Source: Streptomyces sp. GESEQ-35
Lineage (GTDB): Bacteria > Actinomycetota > Actinomycetes > Streptomycetales > Streptomycetaceae
Reading direction: 5' to 3'
DNA: 64,000 nucleotides
Assembly: GCF_017948485.1 (NCBI RefSeq)
Contig: NZ_JAFFSX010000005.1
Span: 372,001-436,000 of the forward strand
The notes beneath the pieces are model-generated. The model was given only the letters and a program-made list of their open reading frames with translations, was not told the origin of the DNA and made no database searches. Positions 15,689-23,310 of this stretch are shown piece by piece (the stretch's first letter is position 1; every line of letters starts with the position of its first letter). The position numbers and the translations under genes are program-made.

Positions 15689-17308
15689 ATGGCCATGAGC
15701 AGTGCGACCTCCACCCCCCGAATCCCGCTCGCCGGCGTGCTCCGCCTCGGCCGCCCCTCCGACATCTGGTTCAAGCCCGCCCTGAGCGTGGTCGCCGCGG
15801 TCGCCCCGCCCAACCTGACCCTGCTGGCGCTGGACCGCCTCGATCTGGCCATGTACACGATGGCCGGGTCCCTGTGCGCGCTGTACGCCCACAACCGCCC
15901 CTACGCCGCCCGGGCCCGTGCCCTGGCCTGGGTCGTGCTCGGCATGCTCGGCGGCCTCGCCGTCGCGCTGGTCACCGCCTCGCTCACCACGAACGCCGTC
16001 GCCCTGGTCACCGTCGGCGCGCTGCTCGCCGCCGTGCAGAAGGCGCTCTGCGACGCGACCCGCATCGGCCCACCGGGCAACGTCGTCCTCACCTTCATCA
16101 GCTCCGCCTCCCTGTTCGCGCCGCAGACCCTCGGCCAGGTCCCCGGCCATCTTGCGCTGGGCCTCGCGGCCGGCGCGTGGGCCTGGCTCGTCGCCATGGC
16201 GCCCGGACTGGTCCGCCCGCACGGCCCGGAGCGCCGCGCCACCGCACACGCGCTGAACGCAGCCGCCGCGTACGCCGAGGCACACCGCACCGGAGACGGT
16301 CGTGCGCCCGTGGCCGCGGCCGCCGTGCATGCCGCCCGGCAGTCACTGCTGTCCGCCGGAGCCCGCACCGCGCCCCGGCGCGCGCTCGAACAGCTCGTCG
16401 TGCGCGCCGAGATCGCGCTCGCCGCACCCGCCGACACGGACCCGGCGCGACTGCGCGGCTGGGCCCGCGACCTGCGGGGCGCCGGACCGGTTCCCCATGC
16501 CGGAGCTCCGGTCGCGGACGCCGAACTCACCAGTCGGCGCACGCTGTTGTGGCGCAGGCTCGGCCCGCTGACCCCCATCGCCGTACGCACCGCCCTCGGC
16601 TGCGCCCTCGCCGGATACGCCTCCCTCGCGCTCGGCATCGGGCGCCCGTACTGGGCCCTGGTCACCGCGGCCGCGCTCTACCAGGCCAACATGGCCCTCA
16701 CCTGGAGCCGGGGCGTCCAGCGCGTCGTCGGCAACCTCGTCGGCGTCCTCCTCTTCGCCGCTGTCGTGCCCCTCGCCCACCTCGGTCCGGCGGCCCTCGT
16801 CCTGTGCTGCCTCGCCTTCAACTTCGGAGCCGAGGCGCTGATGGGCCGCAACTACTGGCTCGGCAGCATCTGCGTGACGCCGATGGCGCTGCTCATCACC
16901 GAGTTCGCTGGGTTCCAGGAGCCCGGGCGGCTCATCACCGAGCGGGTCGTGGACACCCTGGTCGGCGCGCTGGTCGGCTTCGCCGCGGCCGTCGCCGTCA
17001 CCAACCGGCGTGCCGGCCACCGCGTCGAGCACGCCCTGACCGCGGTCGAGCGCGCCCGCGAGCGCGTCGCCCGCCTCCTCGCGGAGCCGCACACGGCCCC
17101 CGGCGCCCTGGAATCCGCCCGCAGCGACCTCACCGCGGCCCTCGTCGAACTGCGCGCCACGGCCGACGCCGCAGCCGGCGAGTGGTGGCAGCGCACCCGG
17201 CCCGAGGAGCGGGTCGTGCTCGCCGAGCAGACGGGACACCGTACGCTCGCCGCGACGGCAGGACAGGCGCGACGCAGCGAACCGACGACGGAGGACGTAC
17301 GGCAATGA
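15689..17308 (+). CDS. FUSC-family membrane transporter
   Basis: A 539-residue protein with two hydrophobic blocks (about 25-180 and 300-430) and a soluble middle and tail, the FUSC/aromatic-acid exporter layout. Typical stretches are PPNLTLLALDRLDLAMYTM and, in the second half, RPYWALVTAAALYQANMALTWSRGVQRVVGNLVG. It would export small organic acids or drugs. The stop overlaps the start of a MarR gene (ATGA), so transporter and regulator are translationally coupled. Confidence 0.85.
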   Translation: MAMSSATSTPRIPLAGVLRLGRPSDIWFKPALSVVAAVAPPNLTLLALDRLDLAMYTMAGSLCALYAHNRPYAARARALAWVVLGMLGGLAVALVTASLTTNAVALVTVGALLAAVQKALCDATRIGPPGNVVLTFISSASLFAPQTLGQVPGHLALGLAAGAWAWLVAMAPGLVRPHGPERRATAHALNAAAAYAEAHRTGDGRAPVAAAAVHAARQSLLSAGARTAPRRALEQLVVRAEIALAAPADTDPARLRGWARDLRGAGPVPHAGAPVADAELTSRRTLLWRRLGPLTPIAVRTALGCALAGYASLALGIGRPYWALVTAAALYQANMALTWSRGVQRVVGNLVGVLLFAAVVPLAHLGPAALVLCCLAFNFGAEALMGRNYWLGSICVTPMALLITEFAGFQEPGRLITERVVDTLVGALVGFAAAVAVTNRRAGHRVEHALTAVERARERVARLLAEPHTAPGALESARSDLTAALVELRATADAAAGEWWQRTRPEERVVLAEQTGHRTLAATAGQARRSEPTTEDVRQ

Positions 17309-17847
17309 CGGCAACGAACGGAGAGGCCGCCGCCGGTGTGCCGCGGGGGGACACGCTCGCGGCGGTCGTCCAGCAGTGGCGGGCCGTGCACCCCGACCTC
17401 GACACCGGCCCCATGGAGATCATCGGCCGGATCAACCGCTGCGCCGCGCTCCTCCAGCAGGCCGAGGACGCCCCCCTGCGCCGGGTCGGGCTCAACCGCC
17501 CCGAATTCGACCTGCTGGGCGCGCTCCGCCGCACGGGGCACGAGCTGACCCCCGGCGAACTGGCCCGCGAGACCTTCTCCTCGGGCGCCGCCGTCACCAA
17601 ACGCCTCAAGCAGCTGACCGAGCGCGACCTGGTGGAGCGCCGGGTCGACAGCCGCGACCGCCGCGTCGCCCACGTCCGCCTCACGGACGCCGGCCGTGAG
17701 CTGGTCGACGGGATCCTGCCGGAGCAACTCGCGTACGAAACCGCCGTACTGTCCGGCCTGGACACCCCGACGCGAGGCGAACTCGCCGGTCTGCTCGGCG
17801 AGTTGCTCGCCCAGCTGGAAGGCCGCCTGAGCGGGCTGCGCGTCTGA
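17305..17847 (+). CDS. MarR-family transcriptional regulator
   Basis: A 180-residue winged-helix protein. The DNA-binding part is LTPGELARETFSSGAAVTKRLKQLTERDLVERRVDSRDRRVAHVRLTDAG in outline, with the conserved DxRxxxV wing. The ATG overlaps the FUSC stop by ATGA. It presumably responds to a transported compound and controls its own operon. The AT-richer stretch at 15650-15690 is the likely promoter and operator. Confidence 0.9.
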   Translation: MTATNGEAAAGVPRGDTLAAVVQQWRAVHPDLDTGPMEIIGRINRCAALLQQAEDAPLRRVGLNRPEFDLLGALRRTGHELTPGELARETFSSGAAVTKRLKQLTERDLVERRVDSRDRRVAHVRLTDAGRELVDGILPEQLAYETAVLSGLDTPTRGELAGLLGELLAQLEGRLSGLRV

Positions 17848-17854
17848 TCAGAGC

Positions 17855-17915
17855 ACGCGCCCACGCGGCGGAGCCGCATATGTCACAGCCCTGCGCCCCT
17901 TCGGGGGCGCTGCCC
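17855..17915. repeat. Dispersed repeat (copy B)
   Basis: Shares CGCGCCCACGCGGCGGAGCC, then a diverged centre and GCGCCCCTT, with the copy at 47673-47751. Here the 3' block has become a perfect hairpin. It lies between convergent marR and VOC genes. Confidence 0.65.
17893..17910. terminator. UUCG-capped hairpin terminator
   Basis: GCGCCCC-TTCG-GGGGCGC is a perfect 7-bp GC stem closed by the very stable TTCG tetraloop. It lies between two convergent genes and inside the dispersed repeat. Confidence 0.7.
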
Positions 17916-17942
17916 AAGCGCCGCTGAATTCGGCAGGGCTGC

Positions 17943-18335
17943 TCAGATCCCCGGCCGGTACCGGATCGGATGGTCCGCGGGTACCTCGACCAGCACGATC
18001 TGTGTCCCGTCCGGATCCGCGGTCCACATCTCGATCAGTCCCCACGGCTCCTTCACCGGTTCACGCACGATGTCGACGCCCTTCGCGCGCAACTCCTCGT
18101 GCGCCGCGGCCACGTCCTCGACCTGGAGCCACAGCTTCACGGCCGGGGACGGCGGAGTGTCGGACCGCCCGGAGACCTCCAGGAAGCCGCCGCCGAGGAA
18201 GTAGACCGTGCCGCGCTCCGGCCCCGTTCCGAACTCGCGGTAGACGGCCAGGCCCAGCTGCTCGCCGTAGAAGACCCGGGACCGCTCGGGATCGGTCGGT
18301 CGCAGGAGGATACGGCCGCTCAGTACATGCACCAT
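17943..18335 (-). CDS. VOC (glyoxalase/bleomycin-resistance) superfamily protein
   Basis: A 130-residue protein made of two beta-alpha-beta-beta-beta modules. Landmarks are RPTDPERSRVFYGEQLGL, an EVSGRSD edge strand, KLWLQVEDVAAAHEELRAKG and WTADPDGTQIVLVE. It may be a metal-dependent lyase, dioxygenase or drug-binding protein; substrate unknown. The start is the ATG at 18335 with no obvious ribosome site, so the mRNA may be leaderless. Confidence 0.85.
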   Translation of the reverse strand: MVHVLSGRILLRPTDPERSRVFYGEQLGLAVYREFGTGPERGTVYFLGGGFLEVSGRSDTPPSPAVKLWLQVEDVAAAHEELRAKGVDIVREPVKEPWGLIEMWTADPDGTQIVLVEVPADHPIRYRPGI

Positions 18336-18406
18336 GCATCCGGAGCCTAGTGGCTGCGTTACTCTCGTCCGTGCCTGAGCCGCGCCAGAGATCGGAGTCG
18401 TACTCC

Positions 18407-18946
18407 ATGGAGACCGCAGCCACCGGACTGACGTTTCGAGATGCGGCCGACGCCGATGTGGACGCAATCGTCGCACTGATCGAGTCGGCGTACCGCGGTG
18501 ACTCCAGCCGCGCCGGATGGACCACCGAGGCGGACATCCTCCAAGGACAGCGCACCGACGCGGAGAGTGTGCGGGCCGTGATCAAGTCGCCCGACAGCCG
18601 GCTGCTGACGGTCGAGCGGGCCGGGGAGGTCGTCGCCTGCTGCCAGCTCGAACACCGCGGAGACCACGCCTACTTCGGGATGTTCGCGGTCAGCCCCCGC
18701 GTCCAGGGCGAGGGCCTCGGCAAGGTCATCCTCGCCGAGGCGGAGCGTGCCGTCCGTGCGGAGTGGGGTGCCACGGAGATGCACATGACGGTGATCACCG
18801 TACGGATCGACCTCATCGCCTGGTACGAGCGGCGCGGCTACCGCCGTACGGGACGGATGACCCCGTTCCCGTACGGCGACGAGCGCTTCGGCATTCCCCA
18901 GCGCGAAGACCTTCAGTTCGAGCTGCTGGTCAAGGCACTCGCATAA
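18407..18946 (+). CDS. GNAT-family N-acetyltransferase
   Basis: A 179-residue acyl-CoA transferase. The acetyl-CoA loop is VQGEGLGKVILAEAE (Q/RxxGxG/A) after the strand YFGMFAVSP, and the late LIAWYERRGYRRTGRM completes the fold. ATG 18407 has GGAG 9 bases upstream. The substrate is unknown. It converges with a GDPD gene with 3 bases between stops. Confidence 0.85.
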   Translation: METAATGLTFRDAADADVDAIVALIESAYRGDSSRAGWTTEADILQGQRTDAESVRAVIKSPDSRLLTVERAGEVVACCQLEHRGDHAYFGMFAVSPRVQGEGLGKVILAEAERAVRAEWGATEMHMTVITVRIDLIAWYERRGYRRTGRMTPFPYGDERFGIPQREDLQFELLVKALA

Positions 18947-18949
18947 CCG

Positions 18950-19633
18950 TCAGGCCGTGAAGCGGCCGGTGCGCTTGATCTCCGGGTAGTCGGTGGTGGC
19001 GCCGTCGAGCTCCAGAGCCCGTACGAGTCGCAGGTGGTCCTGTGTGTTCACCACCCAGCCGATGATCCTCAGGTCCGCCTTCCGCGCGTGCTCCACCACC
19101 TCCAGGGTGAGCCGGCGGATGTTGAGACAGACCGTCCGCGCACCGGTTTCGACGGCACGGTCCACGATGTCGGTGCCGAAGCGGCTGCCGATGAGCGCGG
19201 TGCGCACGCCGGGCACCAGCCGGGCGATCTCGGCGATCGCCTCGTCGTGGAACGAGGACACCTCGACCCGGCCGAGCAGATCCCGCCTGTGCATCACCTC
19301 GGCGAGCGCACGCGCCGCGGCCTCGTCCTTGATCTCGGCCTGAACCGGGCACTTCACTGCGTCCAGGACCTCTTCGAAGACCGGCACGTGCTCCCCGCGG
19401 CCCGCGTCCAGGGCGCGTAGTTCGGCGAGGGTCTTCTCGGCGATCGGACCGGATCCGTCGGTCGTGCGGTCCACGTCCGCGTCGTGCATGACGACGAGGG
19501 CGCCGTCCTTGCTCAGGTGCAGATCGAGTTCGATGACATCGAGGCCGGCCTGCTGGGCGGCTACGAAGGAACGGAGGGTGTTTTCGGGTTCGACACCCAT
19601 GACTCCGCGGTGACCGATGGTAAGGAAGTTCAA
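18950..19633 (-). CDS. Glycerophosphodiester phosphodiesterase
   Basis: A 227-residue cytosolic GDPD TIM barrel that would release glycerol-3-phosphate from glycerophosphodiesters. Signature residues are GHRG at the start, PENTL, ELDLHLSKDG with the metal-binding Glu/Asp, VMHDADVDRTTDG and the QAEIKDE strand. The TTG at 19633 is the only start that keeps the barrel intact at the very N-terminus (NFLTIGHRG). Confidence 0.9.
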   Translation of the reverse strand: MNFLTIGHRGVMGVEPENTLRSFVAAQQAGLDVIELDLHLSKDGALVVMHDADVDRTTDGSGPIAEKTLAELRALDAGRGEHVPVFEEVLDAVKCPVQAEIKDEAAARALAEVMHRRDLLGRVEVSSFHDEAIAEIARLVPGVRTALIGSRFGTDIVDRAVETGARTVCLNIRRLTLEVVEHARKADLRIIGWVVNTQDHLRLVRALELDGATTDYPEIKRTGRFTA

Positions 19634-20028
19634 GGTTCCAACTCGCTTCCGTCGACGGCGGCTCGGGCACGCGCGAAACGGAGCGGACGTTTCGCGTGGC
19701 AGGGCCGCAGCCTAACGGCCCCTCCCTGCGATGTACCCGCACGTTCACCAGGGATTGGCGTGCTGCGCACGGCGAACCTGCTTGCGCGGGCTCGCGCGCG
19801 GTCACCCGGGCGTGGGCGAGTCCTGTGCGGATTGACCGCAGGCGGTCGTTGATCCCGTGTGACGCCTGCCCGCGCACAGCCGAAGTAATCGTCTCCACGG
19901 TATCTGACAGGAAAAAGTTCGGTGACGATGGGGTTCAGGCAGGATAATCTCCCGAGTATCCACTTGCTGAAGGAAACCCCGTATGCATACGGTGTCCTTA
20001 CGCGAGGTTCTCCCGTGGAGGATGGGGT
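19634..20028. promoter_or_regulatory. Intergenic control region before the DUF6421 operon
   Basis: No gene is seen in these 395 bases. They contain GACCGC-2-GCGGTC at 19834-19847, a GATAAT hexamer at 19943-19948 that could be a -10, a long palindrome at 19976-19995 and the ribosome site GGAGGATGGGGT before the ATG at 20029. Confidence 0.45.
19976..19995. promoter_or_regulatory. Palindromic operator candidate, DUF6421 operon
   Basis: CCGTATGCATACGG (19979-19992) is a perfect 14-bp palindrome. It extends to 20 bp with a single mismatched pair. It lies between the likely -10 and the start codon, a good position for a repressor. The protein that binds it is not known. Confidence 0.5.
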
Positions 20029-21426
20029 ATGACGGAAATTCTTGTGCAGGTGGGTGTGGAGGGCCGGGTTCCTCCCGTGGTCAGGGTGGTGGAGCACCCG
20101 GCGTGGCCCGTCCTCAAGGATGCCGTGGAGCAGGTCCGGCCGTGGCAGTCCAAGGACGGATCGATCGACTTCGAGGCCGAGGGCGCCCCGGAATCCGCGG
20201 ACGCCGAACTCGCCGTATGCCGGATCACCGACGCCGTCGCGGAGCTGTCGCCGCTGCTCCCGCACGACCGCGCCTACCACGAGGCCCTCGTCGGGGATCT
20301 GCGCCGCTGGGCCGACGGAGGCTTCCAGGTGCCGGACTTCCTCGACTCGCTGCTGGCCTTCCAGCCCGCCGCACACCGCGCCGACGGCCTCCAGCACCTG
20401 GTCGTCTTCCCGATGTACACGCAGAACGGCAACCCCGACCGCAACCTCGAAGCGGTCGTCCTGCGCATGGTCTGGCCCGACTGGCTGGCCGAGCTGGAGC
20501 GCACCCACTACGACAACCCGCTGTTCTGCGGCATCACGTTCGAGGACTTCACGGCCGGCTACGACACCAACTCCGCCGTCCTCTTCCCGGAGACCATCGC
20601 CGTGCGCGAGGCCCCGGAGCGCTTCTCCTGGGGCGGCATCTTCTGCGACCGTGAGGCAGCCCGCTTCCGCCGGGTGACCGCGGCCGCCGTCGACATCCTC
20701 GGCCTCGACCTCCCCGAGGACATCGCCGCCATGGTCCACGACCAGAAGCGCTGCGAGGAGGCCTTCGTCCTGTGGGACATGGTCCACGACCGGACCCACA
20801 GCCACGGCGACCTGCCCTTCGACCCGTTCATGATCAAGCAGCGCCAGCCGTTCTGGATGTACGGCCTCGAAGAGCTGCGCTGCGACCTCACCGCCTTCAG
20901 GGAGGCCGTGAAGCTGGCGGCCGACGGCGTCCCACAGGCCCGTGACGTGCAGTTCGCGGTGCTGTTCGACCGCATGTTCCGCTTCCCGGTCACCGGCGAG
21001 CGCGTCCGCAACTACGACGGCCTCGGCGGTCAGCTCCTCTTCGCGTACCTGCACAAGCACGACGTCGTCCGCTGGACCGACAACAAGCTCTTCATCGACT
21101 GGCAGCGCGCACCCCAGGTCACCAACCAGCTCTGCGCCGACATCGAGAAGCTGTACCGCGACGGCATCGATCGCCCCAAGCTCGTCCACTGGTTCAAGGG
21201 GTACGAGCTGGTCTCCACCTACCTGGCTCCGCACCCCGGCTCCAAGTGGGCCAAGGGTCCCGAGGCCCTGGACCTGGCCCTGCCGCCGCGCAAGCTCGTC
21301 GATGACGTGCTTCCGGACGAGTTTCCGCTGAGCATGTTCTATGAGGCGCTGTCCAAGAAGCTCAAGAACGTGATTGCCTCGACTCGGGGCATCACCGGGG
21401 ACACCGCCGAGCGGGTCGCCGCGTGA
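20029..21426 (+). CDS. DUF6421-family protein, possible metalloenzyme
   Basis: A 465-residue soluble protein with no signal peptide and strong GGAGG ribosome site. I recognise it as the DUF6421 type; function is not established. It has conserved-looking aromatic-rich stretches (VVFPMYTQNGNPDRNLEAVV, CGITFEDFTAGYDTNS) and a possible metal site: HDRTHSHG at 253-260 followed 21 residues later by EELRCD at 281-286. This recalls the zinc motifs of M49-type and other gluzincin peptidases, but with Asp where the catalytic Glu of HExxH would be. It is first in a tight operon with an SDR and a threonine-aldolase-like enzyme. Confidence 0.7.
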   Translation: MTEILVQVGVEGRVPPVVRVVEHPAWPVLKDAVEQVRPWQSKDGSIDFEAEGAPESADAELAVCRITDAVAELSPLLPHDRAYHEALVGDLRRWADGGFQVPDFLDSLLAFQPAAHRADGLQHLVVFPMYTQNGNPDRNLEAVVLRMVWPDWLAELERTHYDNPLFCGITFEDFTAGYDTNSAVLFPETIAVREAPERFSWGGIFCDREAARFRRVTAAAVDILGLDLPEDIAAMVHDQKRCEEAFVLWDMVHDRTHSHGDLPFDPFMIKQRQPFWMYGLEELRCDLTAFREAVKLAADGVPQARDVQFAVLFDRMFRFPVTGERVRNYDGLGGQLLFAYLHKHDVVRWTDNKLFIDWQRAPQVTNQLCADIEKLYRDGIDRPKLVHWFKGYELVSTYLAPHPGSKWAKGPEALDLALPPRKLVDDVLPDEFPLSMFYEALSKKLKNVIASTRGITGDTAERVAA

Positions 21427-21464
21427 GCGACCGCACCAAGAATGCTGCTCAGGAGGCGAGGATC

Positions 21465-22211
21465 ATGGGGAACGGGGCTCTCAGCGGCGCGGTGATCGCG
21501 GTGGCCGGCGCGGGCGGACCCGCCGGGCGCGCGGCGCTGCTCAGGCTGGCCGAGGCGGGCGCGACCGTCGTCGGCTCGGACAACGACCCGGAGCGGCTGG
21601 CGGAGGCCGTGGACGCGGCCAGCTACGCGCACGGCGGCGCCACCGTCGTCGGCGACACGGTCGATCTGCTCGACCTCCAGTCGACCCACGACTGGGCCAC
21701 CCGCATCGAGAAGGACTTCGGCCGGATCGACGGCCTGGTGCACCTCGTCGGCGGCTGGCGCGGCAGCGAGACCTTCACCAGGACCAACCTCGACGACTGG
21801 GACTTCCTGGAGCTGCTGCTGATCCGCACGGTGCAGCACACCTCCCTCGCCTTCCACGAGGCGCTCCAGCGCAGCGACCGCGGCCGGTACGTCCTGATCA
21901 GCGCGGCCGGTGCCAGCAAGCCCACCGCGGGCAACGCCGCCTACGCCGCCGCCAAGGCCGCCGCCGAGGCGTGGACGCTGGCCACGGCCGACTACTTCCG
22001 CAAGGCCGGGGGCGAGCAGGGCCCGAACGCGGCGGCTGCGATCCTGGTGGTGAAGGCACTGGTGCACGACGCGATGCGCGCCGAGCGACCCAACGCGAAG
22101 TTCGCGGGCTTCACGGACGTCAAGGACCTGGCCGACGCCGTCGTCGGCGTCTGGGACAAGCCCGCCGCTGAAGTGAACGGAAAACGTCTGTGGCTGACCG
22201 AGAAGCCGTGA
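21465..22211 (+). CDS. Short-chain dehydrogenase/reductase (SDR)
   Basis: A 248-residue NAD(P)-binding Rossmann enzyme: cofactor loop VAGAGGPAGRAALLRLAE, DGLVHLVGGWRG in place of the NAG motif, and an active-site region VLISAAGASKPTAGNAAYAAAKAAAE with YxxxK. ATG 21465 has AGGAGG 8 bases upstream; a GTG at 21423 that overlaps the previous stop (GTGA) is also possible and would add 14 residues. The catalytic Ser is shifted or replaced in SAAGAS, so substrate use may be unusual. Second gene of the DUF6421 operon. Confidence 0.8.
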   Translation: MGNGALSGAVIAVAGAGGPAGRAALLRLAEAGATVVGSDNDPERLAEAVDAASYAHGGATVVGDTVDLLDLQSTHDWATRIEKDFGRIDGLVHLVGGWRGSETFTRTNLDDWDFLELLLIRTVQHTSLAFHEALQRSDRGRYVLISAAGASKPTAGNAAYAAAKAAAEAWTLATADYFRKAGGEQGPNAAAAILVVKALVHDAMRAERPNAKFAGFTDVKDLADAVVGVWDKPAAEVNGKRLWLTEKP

Positions 22212-23287
22212 ACCCTCCGAAGACCGCTTTTTCGCAGGCTCGTCGCCACCACGACCCGGAGATCCGCGGTTTCGCCAGCGACAACTACGCCGGGGCCCAC
22301 CCCGAGGTGCTCGCCGCCCTGGCCCTGGCCAACGGCGGCCATCAGGTCGCGTACGGCGAGGACGCCTACACCGAGAACCTCCAGCGGATCATCCGCAGCC
22401 ACTTCGGCGCCACCGCAGAGGCGTTCCCGGTCTTCAACGGCACCGGCGCCAACGTCGTCGCGCTCCAGGCGGTCACCGACCGCTGGGGCGCGGTGATCTG
22501 CGCCGAGAGCGCGCACATCAACGTCGACGAGGGCGGCGCTCCCGAGCGCATGGGCGGCCTCAAGCTGCTCACCGTGCCCACACCCGACGGCAAGCTCACG
22601 CCCGAGCTGATCGACCGGCAGGCGTACGGTTGGGAGGACGAGCACCGGGCCATGCCGCAGGTCGTCTCCATAGCCCAGAGCACCGAACTCGGCACCGTCT
22701 ACACGCCCGACGAGATCCACGCCATCTGCGAACACGCCCATGCGCACGGCATGAAGGTCCACGTCGACGGCTCCCGCCTCGCCAACGCGGCGGCGTCGCT
22801 CGACCTGCCCATGCGGACCTTCACCAACGCGGTCGGCGTCGACATCCTCTCCCTCGGCGGGACCAAGAACGGCGCGCTGTTCGGCGAGGCGGTCGTCGTC
22901 ATCAACCAGGACGCCGTCAGCCACATGAAGCACCTGCGCAAGCTGTCCATGCAGCTCGCCTCCAAGATGCGCTTCGTGTCGGTCCAGTTGGAGGCGCTGT
23001 TCGCCAAGGACCTGTGGCTGCGCAACGCCCGGCACTCCAACGAGATGGCCCAGCGGCTGGCGGAGGGCGTGCGCGCGGTACACGGCGTCGAACTCCTCCA
23101 CCCGGTGCGGTCCAACGCCGTGTTCGCGCGCCTCCCGCACGACGTGAGCGAGCGTCTTCAGAAGCGGTTCCGTTTCTACTTCTGGGACGAGGCCGCGGGC
23201 GACGTGCGCTGGATGTGCGCCTTCGACACGACCGAGGAGGATGTGGACGCGTTCGTGGCGGCGCTGAAGGAGGAGATGGCGCGTTAG
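22208..23287 (+). CDS. Threonine-aldolase-like PLP enzyme (beta-eliminating lyase family)
   Basis: A 359-residue fold-type I PLP enzyme. Evidence: FASDNYAGAHPEV at the start, FNGTGANVVALQ (PLP phosphate loop), HVDGSRLANAA and SLGGTKNG with the PLP lysine at residue 220. Low-specificity L-threonine aldolases split beta-hydroxy amino acids to glycine and an aldehyde. The GTG at 22208 overlaps the SDR stop (GTGA), which argues for tight coupling; a GTG 18 bases earlier is possible. It may act on an amino-acid aldehyde adduct linked to the SDR step. Confidence 0.85.
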   Translation: MNPPKTAFSQARRHHDPEIRGFASDNYAGAHPEVLAALALANGGHQVAYGEDAYTENLQRIIRSHFGATAEAFPVFNGTGANVVALQAVTDRWGAVICAESAHINVDEGGAPERMGGLKLLTVPTPDGKLTPELIDRQAYGWEDEHRAMPQVVSIAQSTELGTVYTPDEIHAICEHAHAHGMKVHVDGSRLANAAASLDLPMRTFTNAVGVDILSLGGTKNGALFGEAVVVINQDAVSHMKHLRKLSMQLASKMRFVSVQLEALFAKDLWLRNARHSNEMAQRLAEGVRAVHGVELLHPVRSNAVFARLPHDVSERLQKRFRFYFWDEAAGDVRWMCAFDTTEEDVDAFVAALKEEMAR

Positions 23288-23310
23288 GCCGTCTCCTCCC
23301 TCCTCACCGT

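Noticed and set aside
15874..17304. Plus-strand frame in another phase through the FUSC gene, joined to marR
   Set aside because: It is very Arg- and Pro-rich before the ATG at 17305; the FUSC frame has proper membrane helices. Only the part from 17305 is real.
17681..17917. Small minus-strand ORF over the dispersed repeat (and similar ones over other copies)
   Set aside because: The shared peptide-like string in different copies follows from DNA repeat identity, and none has a ribosome site.
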